64,000 nucleotides of DNA, taken from positions 25,412,592 through 25,476,591 of the forward strand of contig NC_135554.1 in NCBI RefSeq assembly GCF_964340395.1, given 5' to 3'. Of this stretch, positions 30,501-42,126 are shown one piece after another. Positions within the stretch are counted from its first letter, which is position 1; each line of letters begins with the position of its first letter. The position numbers were made by a program, and so were the translations under genes. This DNA comes from Glandiceps talaboti (Eukaryota; Hemichordata; Enteropneusta; Spengelidae). The notes under the pieces were generated by a model. It ran no database searches. It was not told the origin of the DNA and was given only the letters and a program-made list of their open reading frames with translations.

Positions 30501-33500
30501 ATTGTGATGATTCACCTTAGTGACTGCACATTGTGACTGTACACTGTGACAGAAGTATACAAGTGTTGTGTGTCGTGAGACGTGTATGCAAATTTTGTGC
30601 TAATTCTTTTATTACTCCCCCAAAGAAGCAAATTGTAATGAATTACCATAGTAATTGCACATTGTGACAGCAGTATACAATGGCAGTGAGTTAATACAAA
30701 TAGTTAGTTCCCCATTTTAATTATGCTAGGATAAGGAAGAATGAGTTATAAGGTACTATCATGTTGACTTAGCTATACCCATCATTTCAGACTTCATTTC
30801 ATTTATCTTAAATCTATTTGTCAAACTTTCAACAATTGTTGATGCATTTTGTAACTATGGTAACTTGTCAGTGGTTGAATATATTCAATAGTATTTAAAA
30901 GCATACACATTAATAATTGATTCATGAACCAAAAGATATTCTTTTAATCGTTTTTAACAAATTATATTATGTTCTTTTGTTCCACAAGAAAACACTATAA
31001 CCAGTCTAGATGCTATCCTTGGCGTATCAAATCATCTTTTCACTCCTCAAGAGAGACCATGAGATTTGATGCAATGGATGGCATCTAGACTACTGTAGGC
31101 CTACTAGTAGTCCCGTCTCTATATGGTATCATTACCATTTACACCGCCACTCACAGTATAGTCAAAGTCATTACTCTAGAAGTCCCGAGATGCATGAGAT
31201 GCAATTGAAAATTCATCCACAGCTACCCACACAGCCATTAACATTCTAACATATAACACAGTCCCTCATAAAGTTAGTGTTTATGTAATGTCCAAATATG
31301 GTATACATGTATTTGTCAGTTCAGCATGCTACTTATACAGTTTACATCACTATAGCAGTTGGGGTTCACTGATTGGATGAACAACTTTTTGTGCTGATTG
31401 AGGGACTTTGACTAGATGTGGTTTAGTTAGAGACCACATTAGCATCTAGACTAGCCTACTAGAAGTCATCTATGGCTTTAAATCTCCTCCACAAGCCATG
31501 GATAGCCCCTGGTCTACTGCAGGCCCTATAGAATTGTGTTGTTTCTCAGACATTCCTGAATGTGTCATCTGCAAAATAGACTTTTTGGTCAACATTATTT
31601 TTCAAAGTTGTGAAATTCTCAAACCATGCTGTCAGAAGAGATCCTGTTTATACTACCATTGTATGTTTGCAAATCTTCATCCGAAAGCACGACATCTCAT
31701 CATTTTTGCATTTTCCTCAGGATGAAAAATATGACACTTTTTTTTGCCTTATATCATGGCTGTCTGTATCATTGATGTAGGGTGGTGTTCGGATAGAAAT
31801 ACTGGATGCAAATGAAACTGTCATCCACACATTGACTGAATCTGATCATGACAACTTTGTCAACCAAAATGATTCTACGTAAGTATGCTTTCAAAACTTC
31901 AAAACATATTGAAATTTTCAATTCAAACTCCCCCAACCAGTTTGTAAATATTTTAGATTTAAGATTTAGAATTTCTGATGATGTGAAAATTTAGTAAAAC
32001 AAATAGTCCAGCAGCAATCACTGAGTTGTGAAAGTTATGGTTTCTTTTCCATATTCAATTTGGTTAAAAAAAACCACCTTGCTTTCAACACCAAATTGTA
32101 GTTATGTAATGCAATAGGTATTCTAAAAGTCAATTCTGATCAAAATCTGATTTGGTGAATATGGCTTGATTTTGTCATTTACCTCTGTTTCCTTCATTCA
32201 TTGTCATTTGTTTTCCATGTGTTGTTCTGGGAGTGAGTGCCTATTTTTAGAAGATATGTTCTTTCCTGGATCAACAAAATCAGGGGTGGGGGTGTGGGGG
32301 TGGGGGTTGACAGTAAGTGAAAGAAATAGTAGTAATTAAAGAAATCAAGCGACAGTCAACATATCAAATTGTCATCAGATTGGCCAAAAGCACAGTGTGT
32401 CATGTTTTTGTATTTTCCCTATTGACTATTTCAGTGCTCAAAGTGTTGATGTAACTCTACCATCAGGCGTTACATGTGATAATTGCACACTACGATTGGT
32501 ACGACAAGCTGGTGAATGGGCACTTTCAAATAATCAAGCATATACTTTCTGGAGTTGTGCAGATATTAAGATTATTGGTAAGTTGTATTTGAACTTAACC
32601 ACTGTGCTTTTGAAAGGACAAAATTATATTTTGTTTTTCTTTTGGACAGTTCCAGTATTTGTCACACTTACCCAACTACTAACTGAATTAATTTGAAATA
32701 TCATATTTTCATTAAAAGAAATTCAAAATAGATTTTAACAACTAGTTGTCCATAACATTTGAAGTATCATGATGTTGTTTTGGCTAGACACTTTTGCATG
32801 GTTTTATGTTGAAGAGCGCCACCTCTGTTTATTTTATGCTAACTTTTGTTTTCACAACAAGCAACGGATGGAGAAGTTTCTAAGTAGATGAAATGGTTAT
32901 TTCTTATGTAAAGTGTACATGTATTTAAAGAGTCTACTTCACTGATTTTATCATGGTTTCTACATTATTTTATTTCACAAGAATGGCTTTTAGTTTGTAC
33001 ATTCTCGTACCTTGGTGTAGTTTGTTCTGTGAGAGTGGTTATCGCCGTTTTGAAGTGAAATAAACCACAATAATTTTGTAATGCTAGTATATCATACCTA
33101 GTATATGCTAGCTCATCAACCTGAAGTTTAAAATACTGATAACTGCTTTTCAATGATGTATTCCTACTTGGGTGATGTATATTTCCTTGCAGACAATACC
33201 GAGTGTAATACAAACCCAGACACCAGTGAAACATGTTCTGGTAATGGGAATTGTACCCAAAGTACTTGTACATGTGATCCTGGTTACTATGGCGACTACT
33301 GTCAGTATGAAGGTAAGTAAGCATTACAATCAAGATATTTAGCATTGGATCTTATTTTCTGACCGTGTTTTAATAGGAAACAAAGTTTGGTGTAAAAGAA
33401 TTTTACTCTTTTTTTGTAATGAACAACTTGAAGATTTTAAAAAACGCAAAATGCAATCAACAAAAATAAGATAAAAAATAAAATATTCAGAGCGAAAATA

Positions 33501-36500
33501 ATATCACTGCTACATCATTGAGAAGATATTGTCCAAGATATTGAGATTTACAAAAAATTTCATTTCTTTTCATCTATAGATGGTTGTGTTACTGATTCAG
33601 ATTGCTCTGATCATGGTATGTGTGTGGATACCATGGCAACAACATATCCCAAGAAAGTCTGTTACTGTGAATCAGGCTATTTTGGAGATGATTGTTCCAA
33701 AGGTTCGTGTAATATAAAAAACTTGATCATATAAGATGTTACCAATCCAAAGAGTTGACAATATGCTGACATTTCAGGAATAACTCATTTTTTTCAGAGT
33801 TTAGGTCCTCAAACTTTACATTAATGTGGGAAGATAAATCATATATTAGAAGATGACAAGAAAAGGAGAACAAAATAATTGAATTAGTCCTAATATATTT
33901 CACTTATCATTTGGTATTAATATTGTTTTTGGGTTTTTTTAAAGTTCGGTGGTATATTTCTCATTGTAAAATGAAGTGAGTTAAAAGTGACTTTAATATA
34001 TTGATATATTTATTGTTGTATTAAATTAAGTATAACTAGACATAGGGAGAAAAAAAGTTTTAAAAGATATCCCTGTAAATTAATTTAACATATTTTTCAC
34101 CTATAGAAGGATTAATGTTATGTGACATTTTTAACAAATCTTTCATATTTTTGTTTACAGAAAATCCAGCAGGTTTTACAGCTGATATAAACAAGAATCT
34201 ATATTATCATCGACAACTAACAAACAACTTTGATATCTACTGGGATATTATGCCAGTAAGACTCTTATCAAATATCAGCTTATATCTCCAGAAAATTATC
34301 TTGATTGATTGAGTTCAGACAAAAATTGTTAATGCAATTTGATATTTATTATATATGAAAGAGCTTAGATTTCAGATTTATTTAGGGCTAAAATATTAAT
34401 TTATTTGGAAAGCAGATTACAAAAAATAAAATATGCAAAACTTCTGCTTTCTAAACAATAGTTTGGTCTACTTTGAAATATTTGGTTCATAAAGTGTCTA
34501 AGACATATACATATGTGCAGTATCACATACCAGTATTCATTATTTCTTTAGCCAGATTCTCAATCACTAGCAGTTAGTGTAGAGCATTCTCAATTTGTAC
34601 CACACACTTGTGGAATGCTCTGCCATCATATCTGCAGAGTGTCACTGCATTCTAGACATTTAAATCAGGTCTTAAGACCTATTTCTTCAATAAGACTTTC
34701 GCTTGAGTCTGTTTTTGTACTCGTTTTTCTGTGCTTTGTAAAGCGCATTGTGATAGTTATATAGTTATATGGAATGCGCTATATAAGAAGATTAGATTAG
34801 ATTAGATTAGTGTCGTCCTTGTTGTTGTTGTTGTTGGGGTCACAAGCATCCATGACTGCCATGTGAGACAAATGACAGCTGAGTAGTTTTCTCATCAATT
34901 TTGTACCTTTTATATTAAATACTCAGATATTGTTCAATTCTCCAACAAATTCAGAAATATTTTTACTTAATTTTGTCATAGTATAGAGTTAGGCTTAAAA
35001 ATTAAATTGTAAAAATGGTGATCATAATTTGAATCCGAATACACTATACCTATTATGTAATGTTATTCAAAAAGAGATATATTTTACTAACTTGACCTAT
35101 GAAAATATGATGTAAAAATAGATATTTAAAATTAAATATAGATTTTCATTATATTTCAATAAATAGAGACCTGCTTTCATACAGTCTTTCTTTTTATCTT
35201 TAGGCTGATGATGAAATAGAGATTGCAGTAGAGGTTGGTACAATGTCTTGGGTAGGTGTTGGATGGCGTTCATTGGGTAAGTAGAATAGGTACCGTATAT
35301 CTGATGGATATGTCATCAATATGTATGGTGCAAAATTAGGGATTGTTAATATTTATTTTGCACACAAACATTTGAACAGAAATACAACTTTTCACATTTT
35401 GGGTCAAGTTTGATTTAAGTAAACAACTTTTGATACAATAGCATGACATATATGGCATGACATGTTTAACATAGAACTTTCTGTGATTAGTGAATTTTCC
35501 TTTTTGTATGTTCTTGACAGGTACAACCAGCTCCTGCCAGGATTTCCCTATAGAGTACGATGGATACCCTGCAGATGAAGGCAGTAGTAACAGTAAGAGG
35601 GTAGGTCATACCTTTTAACTCTACAACCTCCTACCAGATACTTGTACAGATAATGATATAATCGGTAACCCCCCTGCCCTGCCCTGCCCCATGTCAGCAT
35701 TTCCCCCAAACAGTACAATACTATATATACAGGTGAAGACAGTATGAAGAGAGAACCAGTAAGTCAAAAAAACAAGCTCAATCTTCCAGCCAGAATTTCC
35801 CCATGCATTACATATAACTGATATGATGATACAACTTCCTCAGGCCAAATTTCCCCAAATAGTATGATAGGTAACCCACAGATGAAGATGATACTTAACA
35901 ACTAAAAGAAGTAAAAAACACCATCAATATTTTGCATAAAATAGTTGTTAATCTTCTACACACTCAGCGTAAACGAAGTTTTCACAGTGCTGAAACTGAA
36001 GAGTCAGATCAGTCAGTAAATCTCAGGATTTTAGAGAGATTGCGACGTGATGAAGGAAACCCACAGGTAGTAGAATGCAAAGATGCTTTTGAAGATCCTC
36101 AAGGTGAACCAGAAGGTGAACCAGAGGGGGAACCAGAAGGTGAACCAGAGGGGGAACCAGAAGGTGAACCAGAAGGTGAACCAGAGGGTGAACCAGAGGG
36201 GGAACCAGAGGGGGAACCAGAAGCTGAACCAAGACCAGGTGAGCATGTTTACATAGTTATAGTGTTTATTCTAAAGTAGTTATTGAACTTTAATATTTGT
36301 ATTTTATTTTATCATTCAGCTGCTTCATATATTTACATAGAGTATTATGAGTAATTGCATCAAACTATTAGATTCTCAACTATTTCTAAGACAGTAAATG
36401 CCAGTCTGGTTGGTCACTTCTCTTTACAATGTAAATAAAACACTAATTTCTGAATTCTTATTTTGAAGGAAAGTCTTGAGAAAATCATTAATGAATTGTT

Positions 36501-39500
36501 AATTTTGATTCATAGTTGGCCATCCCATGGACTGTACAGATATAGTAATAGGGAGTGTAAAGATGGGATCATTAAGCCGTATTGGTGATTACTATACTAG
36601 AGATCGTGCTACACCCCGCTATGATGAATGGTACGGAGGAGACCAGAATAGTTTAGTAGCTGCTACCGGCAAGGAGGTAGATGGTGTGACAACTATTGTA
36701 TTCAGAAGAAAACTATCAGGTATTAAGGCTTTTGTAAATTACCGATTCAAAATATTAAAAGTATAACGTCAAATTTTACCATACAACATTCACACAAATG
36801 TTTACATGTATCTGTTAGCCTCCAAAGACTGCAGGATTACTGAATTTTGTACGCAATATAATAATTGTCAAACTAATATAAATGACCTAATATGTGTCAA
36901 CATATCCTGCCTTGCACCATTCCATAACCAAATCTCTTGGTTGTACTAATAGAATTATCATGACCTACAAATTGAAATTGGAAGACATAAAAGACCAAAA
37001 ACAGAGATAGAAAACAGATTATGCAACACCTTCAATATGATAGAAGATGAAATGTCACTTCATCACAACATGCAACAACTATAACATTGAGAGACAACAA
37101 ATGTATACCAGACTAAGTACAATCAGTGCCTAGGCAATTTCAAAGAACTAGATAATGAAACAAAATGTATTACTCTTTTTAACTCTGATCAAAGACATAT
37201 ACCTATGACACTGACAACTTTCATAAAATCAGCACTTAATTATCAAAAGGAAATTTAGACATTCTGCAGAATCAAAACAAGTACATTATATTTATCTAAC
37301 CTAAAGTTTACACTTCGTATAAACCTTATTTTGTTGTTTGTGTTACTAGTTTGTTTTAGCACCAAACACTTGTTGCAGAAAATCCAATGAAGAATGTAGT
37401 TTTCTTAAAGGATGAAATAAAGATTCTATTTTTTATAAATCAATGCTGAAAACAAAAACCAGATTTGATGGCATACAAAAAATACTTGCAAAATGTTCAG
37501 AATGTAGAGTTTCATATTGTGGATAGAAAAAGTAAATTAAATTCACATATTAAGAAATGGGGATAGTTTTTGAAATTGATAATAAAATGTAAAAATTTTA
37601 ATTTATGGAAAAGAGAAGTAACTTTAAATTTGTAATTAGCCCAATAAAATGTTATTAAATTCAAAAAAATAGAAATCAATGATGCAGTGCCAGCGTTAAT
37701 ATCTAATAAGATATTTTTGTTTTTGTTACTTTTATGCATAAACAGCCCAAGACAAGTCAGATCATAGCATAGAGAATGCCTTAATGCATGTTATATGGGC
37801 CAGGGGACAGGAAATAGGAAGTTATTGGCATAGTCCTGCATCTGGTATTGAGACCTGTATGGCATCTGATTACATGTTTTATCGTAAAGATGAATTGAAA
37901 TATCATGGAACAGCAGCAGGACAAAGAGGAGCTCTGAGTATGAATTTCTATGGTGAGTGCATTTTTTAATTCAAACATTTAAAGTCATATTGTTTTCCTG
38001 AGTCAAGTTCAATACCAATCATTAGGTTGGCAAATAATAATATTTAGTGACCATTTTGTACACAGATAGTAAAAACTAAATTCCTATAAAAACATTATGT
38101 TATACTATAATGGTGAGGACCATCTGCAAGTTGAGTTATTAATAAAGATAAAAATAGCATGGTTTAATCCATATGTATGACATAATTGTTACCATGACAA
38201 CATATCTTTAGGCAACAGTTAAGTTCTTTGGTTTGATGATCATCAACTAATATTCGTAAGCAAATGTTTCTGGGAATTTTCCTCTAAAAGAGATTACTAT
38301 CTCTGAAATTGTAAGTGAAAATTTTAATCAAGAAATGGAACCCAATTTGGATTACTATATGTAGTAAATGATTATATATTGTAAATTTACAGAGGATCCT
38401 GATGTACCAGCTACAAGTGGTCCATGTAGAGGAGAGTATGCTGTCCCAGCCAATTGTCAAGGATCAGCTTGTAACTACCGTGCAGTTTGGATGTACAGTG
38501 TTGATGGTGACAAAGTCTCCTTTGAAATCACTTCACAAAATGGACGCGATGCTAGTGGGAATGTGAACTGGATTGGTATTGGGTTTTCAGATGACAGAAA
38601 CATGGTATGAAGATAAAAATGTACCATGTTTATTTCATTTAATAATCAAATTGAAGGGATGTTTGATACCAATCTCATGTTGATATGGGGTGAACTATAG
38701 AATTTTAGCCATTTTGTGTCAACTATCCGACTTTTGGACTCAGTTAGTTGCTAGTTTGAACCTAATAAAAACTCTGATATCTTTTTCCGTGTATCATTTA
38801 GTCATTTATCATTGCTTTACATTATCTTACATAGCTATATTTTTGGGAATAAATAAATAAATGAATAGTGTAGTGTAGTGTTACTTTGTAGTGTGGTGTA
38901 GTGTAGTGTAGTGTTACTGTGTAGTGTAGTGTAGTGTAGTATAATGTGGCATAGTGTAATGTAGTGTAGTGTAACATAGTGCAGTGCAGTGTAATGTGGC
39001 GTAGTGTAGTATAGTGTGGCATAGTGTAGCATGGCATAGTGTTGTAGTGTAGTGTAGTGTAGTGTAGTGCAGTGCAGTGTAATGTGATGTAGCGTAGTGT
39101 GGCATAGCATGGCGTAGTGTAGTGCAGTGTGGCGTAGTGTGACATAGTGATACAAATATTGAGTCTTTTGTACAGTCAGTCCACAATCATGATTGTACAA
39201 AGACATACATTTTGTTTTTGTTTGTTTGTCTCTCTGTTTGTGTGTTTAGCATGTCCTTTAAAGTATGTACAAAGTTACAAATAGTAGATTGAAAAGTAAA
39301 AGCTTTTTTTTTTTTTTGATAAGAGTATGTTTTTAACCAATCTTGTGATATATTGAGTGAAAACCCAAAGATGTCTTAGATGAAAAGACCATGTATATAA
39401 TCTTGTGATATTTTGTGTTTGATTCAGGCAAACAGTGATGTCATTGTCGGGTGGATTATGGATGACAACCAATGGATGATAACAGATAGATGGGCAAGTG

Positions 39501-41239
39501 CTCGTTCACAACCAGGTTTGGATTCTGTTGATCAACTCGACAATAAAATGATGTCATCTGTTGATGGTGTGACTACAATGAAATTTACTAGGAAACGAAA
39601 TACTATGGATAACATGGTAAATATAAACATTTCTCTAAAAGTTACAATTAAATATGTGTCAAAAAAAGCTGTAATTTAATAGAAATATACAATTTTATAC
39701 AAAAATTCTTCTAACAACAACTAAATCGTAATATTTGTGTAAAAGTGGAAATTAAAGTGCAAATATTTTAACATCAAACATTACCTAAAAAGTTGTAATA
39801 AAGTACAAAACATTTTGTTTGGAAAGTTGCAACTGACCACATTATGTCTGTTTATAAAGTTATGTTTGAGTTCAAACAGTTGTCTAAAAAGTTGTAATTG
39901 ACATTAAATTGACCACACATTTGTTTAGAAAGTTTCAATAGGGAACTTGCAATCCAGACTGAGCATGCTCAGATGCAAAGGACTTATGGGATTATCTGTG
40001 GTTATCGTGATATCTTATCTGGAGCTACCGATGAACTAAACCTCCCACACTGGTCAAGCTAAATATGAATTGATCATTCGTGGTTATAAACAATGTAAAA
40101 ATATTGTTTACTATACTAATTGATTAGTGTTTATGATCGCGTTTCCCATGATGCAACATTCAACATGGCGGGTTTGCAAGTTCCCTATTAACTATACATA
40201 TTGGTCTAAAAAGTTGCAAAAATTGTGAAACAGTGGCAGTCATATTTTGTAATAGGGAACTTGCAAACCTGCCATGTTGAATGTTGCATCATGGGAAATA
40301 TGATAATACATACTAACCAATTAGTATTGTAAACAGTGTTGATACATTGTTTGTAACCACAAATAATAAATTCATAATTACCCTGACCATTGTGTGAGGT
40401 TAATTTTATCAGTAGCTCCAGATTAGGTATTACGATAATCACAGATAATCCCATGGTCCTTTGCATCTGAGCATGTTCAGTCTGGATTGCAAGTTCCCTA
40501 TTGAAGTTGTCTAAGTGTGCCATCTTCCTTTCTTTCATTCTTTACAGGATATTTCTTTCAGTGATGATGAATGTCGTTACATGTTTTATCCAGTCAATGG
40601 TGGTCGAGTTTTAAATCATGACAGTCTCTCCATTGGCGCCCATAGTTCAACACCCGTCATTTCTACACAGAAAATCTGCATATCAGAATGTGTGGCTGGT
40701 AAGTATAACACAACATACCACATAAACATATTGGTTCATATTTCTTTAAGGTGTTCTGTAGTCTGTAAGGTACGCCATGACAGGGGGTGCCCTCACACAT
40801 CGGCCAACCCCTCGAGGAGGTGAAACATCGCGACGCATCATACAGTCTAGGTGTTCTGTAAAAGTGTTCATTTTTGTAGATTTTAAGACCTCCCTGTCTC
40901 AATGAGATAGATAAAATGCATTCACAAACCTGACAAAATCCCCATTTGAATTTCAAAGTAGTTGGTATTTTTTAATTGTGAGCATATAATGTAGAGCTTT
41001 TAATGAGTTTCCAAATATTACACAACTTAATATAACAGATTTCAATTTCAAGTTCTATTTTTTCAAGTTCGCAGTGATTTCCAAAGTCATGATGAAATAT
41101 TGTGTGTACCTTTCCATATTTATACAAACTGATAACTTTTTTTTTTCATTTTGTTTCAGCAATTGGCTCATCAAACATCATGGTTCCTGGGATGGTCATT
41201 GTCATGACAACAAGCATATTGAGTGTTCTTTTGATATAA
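24503..41239 (+). CDS. LPD1: LPMO-like/EGF/DOMON surface protein
   Basis: Sixteen exons: join(24503..24659,27650..27720,31781..31878,32435..32577,33193..33312,33580..33702,34161..34255,35204..35276,35521..35600,35968..36238,36516..36719,37746..37952,38393..38604,39428..39616,40548..40698,41160..41239), 757 aa, all phases consistent. Residues 1-18 are a signal peptide; the mature protein would start at His19 ([10 protein letters not shown]). Residues 19-156 resemble the LPMO_10/AA15 fold: His19, His75 (AYSHRGG), [18 protein letters not shown] and Phe147 of FWSCADI. Residues 157-237 are two EGF repeats. DOMON1 (about 238-545) has Met415 ([10 protein letters not shown]) and His507 (EIGSYWHSP); a basic KRRKRS site (319-324) and ten GEPE repeats (366-405) sit in its loop. 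DOMON2 (about 548-730) has Met618 and His713. The end (732-757) is Ser/Asn then hydrophobic, like a GPI-anchor signal. Copper and heme binding are inferred; substrate is unknown. Confidence 0.9.
25219..25304. repeat. Short hairpin MITE in LPD1 intron 1
   Basis: Outer arms AGGCACTCGAA and complement, with further pairing through ATCTGTAT and AATGTATA. About 85 bases, AT-rich centre. Flanking 24770-25140 has inverted copies of the motif AGATTTTTGTCAAGCCAGAC. Confidence 0.75.
27784..27914. repeat. Hairpin element 64 nt after LPD1 exon 2 donor
   Basis: Arms of about 45 bases: TAGGCTTGTCTACGATC through TATAGTCAAATGG, mirrored on the right. Small MITE-like insertion. Confidence 0.8.
28811..29187 (+). 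mobile_element. MITE family M1, copy 2
   Basis: Same orientation as 11431..11822, in LPD1 intron 2; shared blocks include AAAGTCCCTCGATCAGCACA and GACTGTGTTATTGGTTAGAA. Confidence 0.88.
30426..30677 (+). repeat. Tandem duplication of about 125 bases
   Basis: Two adjacent copies beginning ACAAGTGTTGTGTGTCGTGA and sharing ACGTGTATGCAAATTTTGTG. They differ by small indels. In LPD1 intron 2, no coding signal. Confidence 0.85.
31106..31460 (-). mobile_element. MITE family M1, copy 3 (inverted)
   Basis: Reverse complement of the copies at 11431 and 28811. A short hairpin with arms GTCTAGATGCTATCC/GGATGGCATCTAGAC lies just left at 31002-31086, and the M1 copy itself ends AGCATCTAGACTAG, so the two may be parts of a composite insertion. 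Confidence 0.86.
34575..34811 (+). mobile_element. LINE (CR1/L2-like) 3'-end fragment with ATTAG tail
   Basis: Translates in part to [17 protein letters not shown] with a stop and [11 protein letters not shown], a signature of CR1/L2-type reverse transcriptase C-termini. It then has TAAAGCGCATTGTGATAG and GAATGCGCTATATAAG, ending in four ATTAG units. The tail repeat suits a LINE 3' end. In LPD1 intron 7. Confidence 0.78.
36103..36222 (+). repeat. Coding 12-bp repeat: ten Gly-Glu-Pro-Glu units in LPD1
   Basis: Ten in-frame copies of GGTGAACCAGAA-type units in exon 10 give a long acidic, proline-spaced stalk between the two parts of DOMON1. Silent GGT/GGG and GAA/GAG changes show purifying use of the amino-acid repeat. 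LPD2 has no such exon. Confidence 0.93.
38866..39152. repeat. Degenerate (TAGTG)n satellite
   Basis: About 285 bases of pentanucleotide TAGTG with frequent substitutions, in LPD1 intron 13. Long minus-strand Tyr-Thr-Leu-His frames are artefacts. Confidence 0.93.
39938..40189 (+). mobile_element. MITE family M2, copy 1
   Basis: About 252 bases with terminal inverted repeats TAGGGAACTTGCAA / TTGCAAGTTCCCTA, in LPD1 intron 14. It faces a second copy 62 bases downstream. A TA target duplication is possible. Confidence 0.87.
40251..40502 (-). mobile_element. MITE family M2, copy 2 (inverted)
   Basis: Reverse-complement relative of 39938..40189, sharing GATTATCTGTG, CATCATGGGAAA and the terminal repeats. 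The pair could fold as a 250-bp stem in the pre-mRNA, only 45 nt from the acceptor of exon 15. Confidence 0.87.
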
Positions 41240-41325
41240 ACATAAGATTTAATATGTATATTCAGATTTGTTTATAACAGCAAGATATCTTCAATTTTGG
41301 GGGTCAAAAACCGTGACTTTTTGTA

Positions 41326-41331
41326 AATAAA
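41326..41331 (+). terminator. Candidate polyadenylation signal of LPD1
   Basis: AATAAA 87 nt after the stop codon. Other AATAAA-like hexamers follow near 41487 and 41822, so the true 3' end is uncertain. Confidence 0.5.
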
Positions 41332-42063
41332 AAAATTCAATGAACTGATTGGGCTGAAATTTGGTGTCCAGATATTCTAGGATATCTGGATGAAGAATTC
41401 TTCAAAGAAAATTTGAAGATGGCATTGTATCTGTCTAAAAATGTGTTCTGGTATCAGATAACCATGTCATATTACAATACTAACAATAAAGTAGGTTTTA
41501 TTAGTAAAATAAAATTACTCATGTAGTTAGGAAAATTTGACTACACTTGAATACATGAACAAATGATCATAACAATCATGGCTACATAGATTTCTGACTA
41601 ACTGTGAAACCAGAGGCTTTATATTTATTCAGCAAACAACATTTTTTACAAAATATTGTAACTTTATCTAATAACATATTGTAATCCAAGAAACCATACT
41701 TAAAGTAGATGGTACCCATATGCATTTTTAGGAAAGTGAATGTATAAATTTAAATAATTTTTCTACATCATTACAAAAATATTGTGTAATGTTTAGTATT
41801 AACAGATTTCAGACATTTTAGAATAAAGTGCATAATTATTGGGTATGTATTGAAAATTTTGCTTGTAAATTGAATATCTAGGTTTGGGGTATGATGACAT
41901 ATTATCTAAACACACATTACATAATCATGTAAATATAATAAATTACTTGTATTAAAATAAAATGTAATTCTAACTAATACCATGTTTCATTTGTGATGAT
42001 GACTTGATATTCTCATCTCTTATTTTTATACACATACATTGTTCTTGAAACCACAAGACTATA

Positions 42064-42126
42064 CTATGATATGCTATGCTATGCTATGCTATGTTATACT
42101 ATGCTATACTATACTATACTCTACTA
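42064..42126. repeat. Degenerate (TATGC/TATAC)n array
   Basis: Pentanucleotide array, with further units at 42395-42430. Between them lies a possible MITE (TATACTACGGC at 42214 and its complement near 42390). From 41240 to 44100 no gene is seen; 42550-42990 has three copies of a motif GACTGGACCACTAG/TAGTTACGTACGG and C-rich CCCCACCCC stretches. Confidence 0.8.

Noticed and set aside
38822-39206. Minus-strand ORFs rich in Tyr-Thr-Leu-His
   Set aside because: Produced by the degenerate TAGTG satellite in an LPD1 intron.
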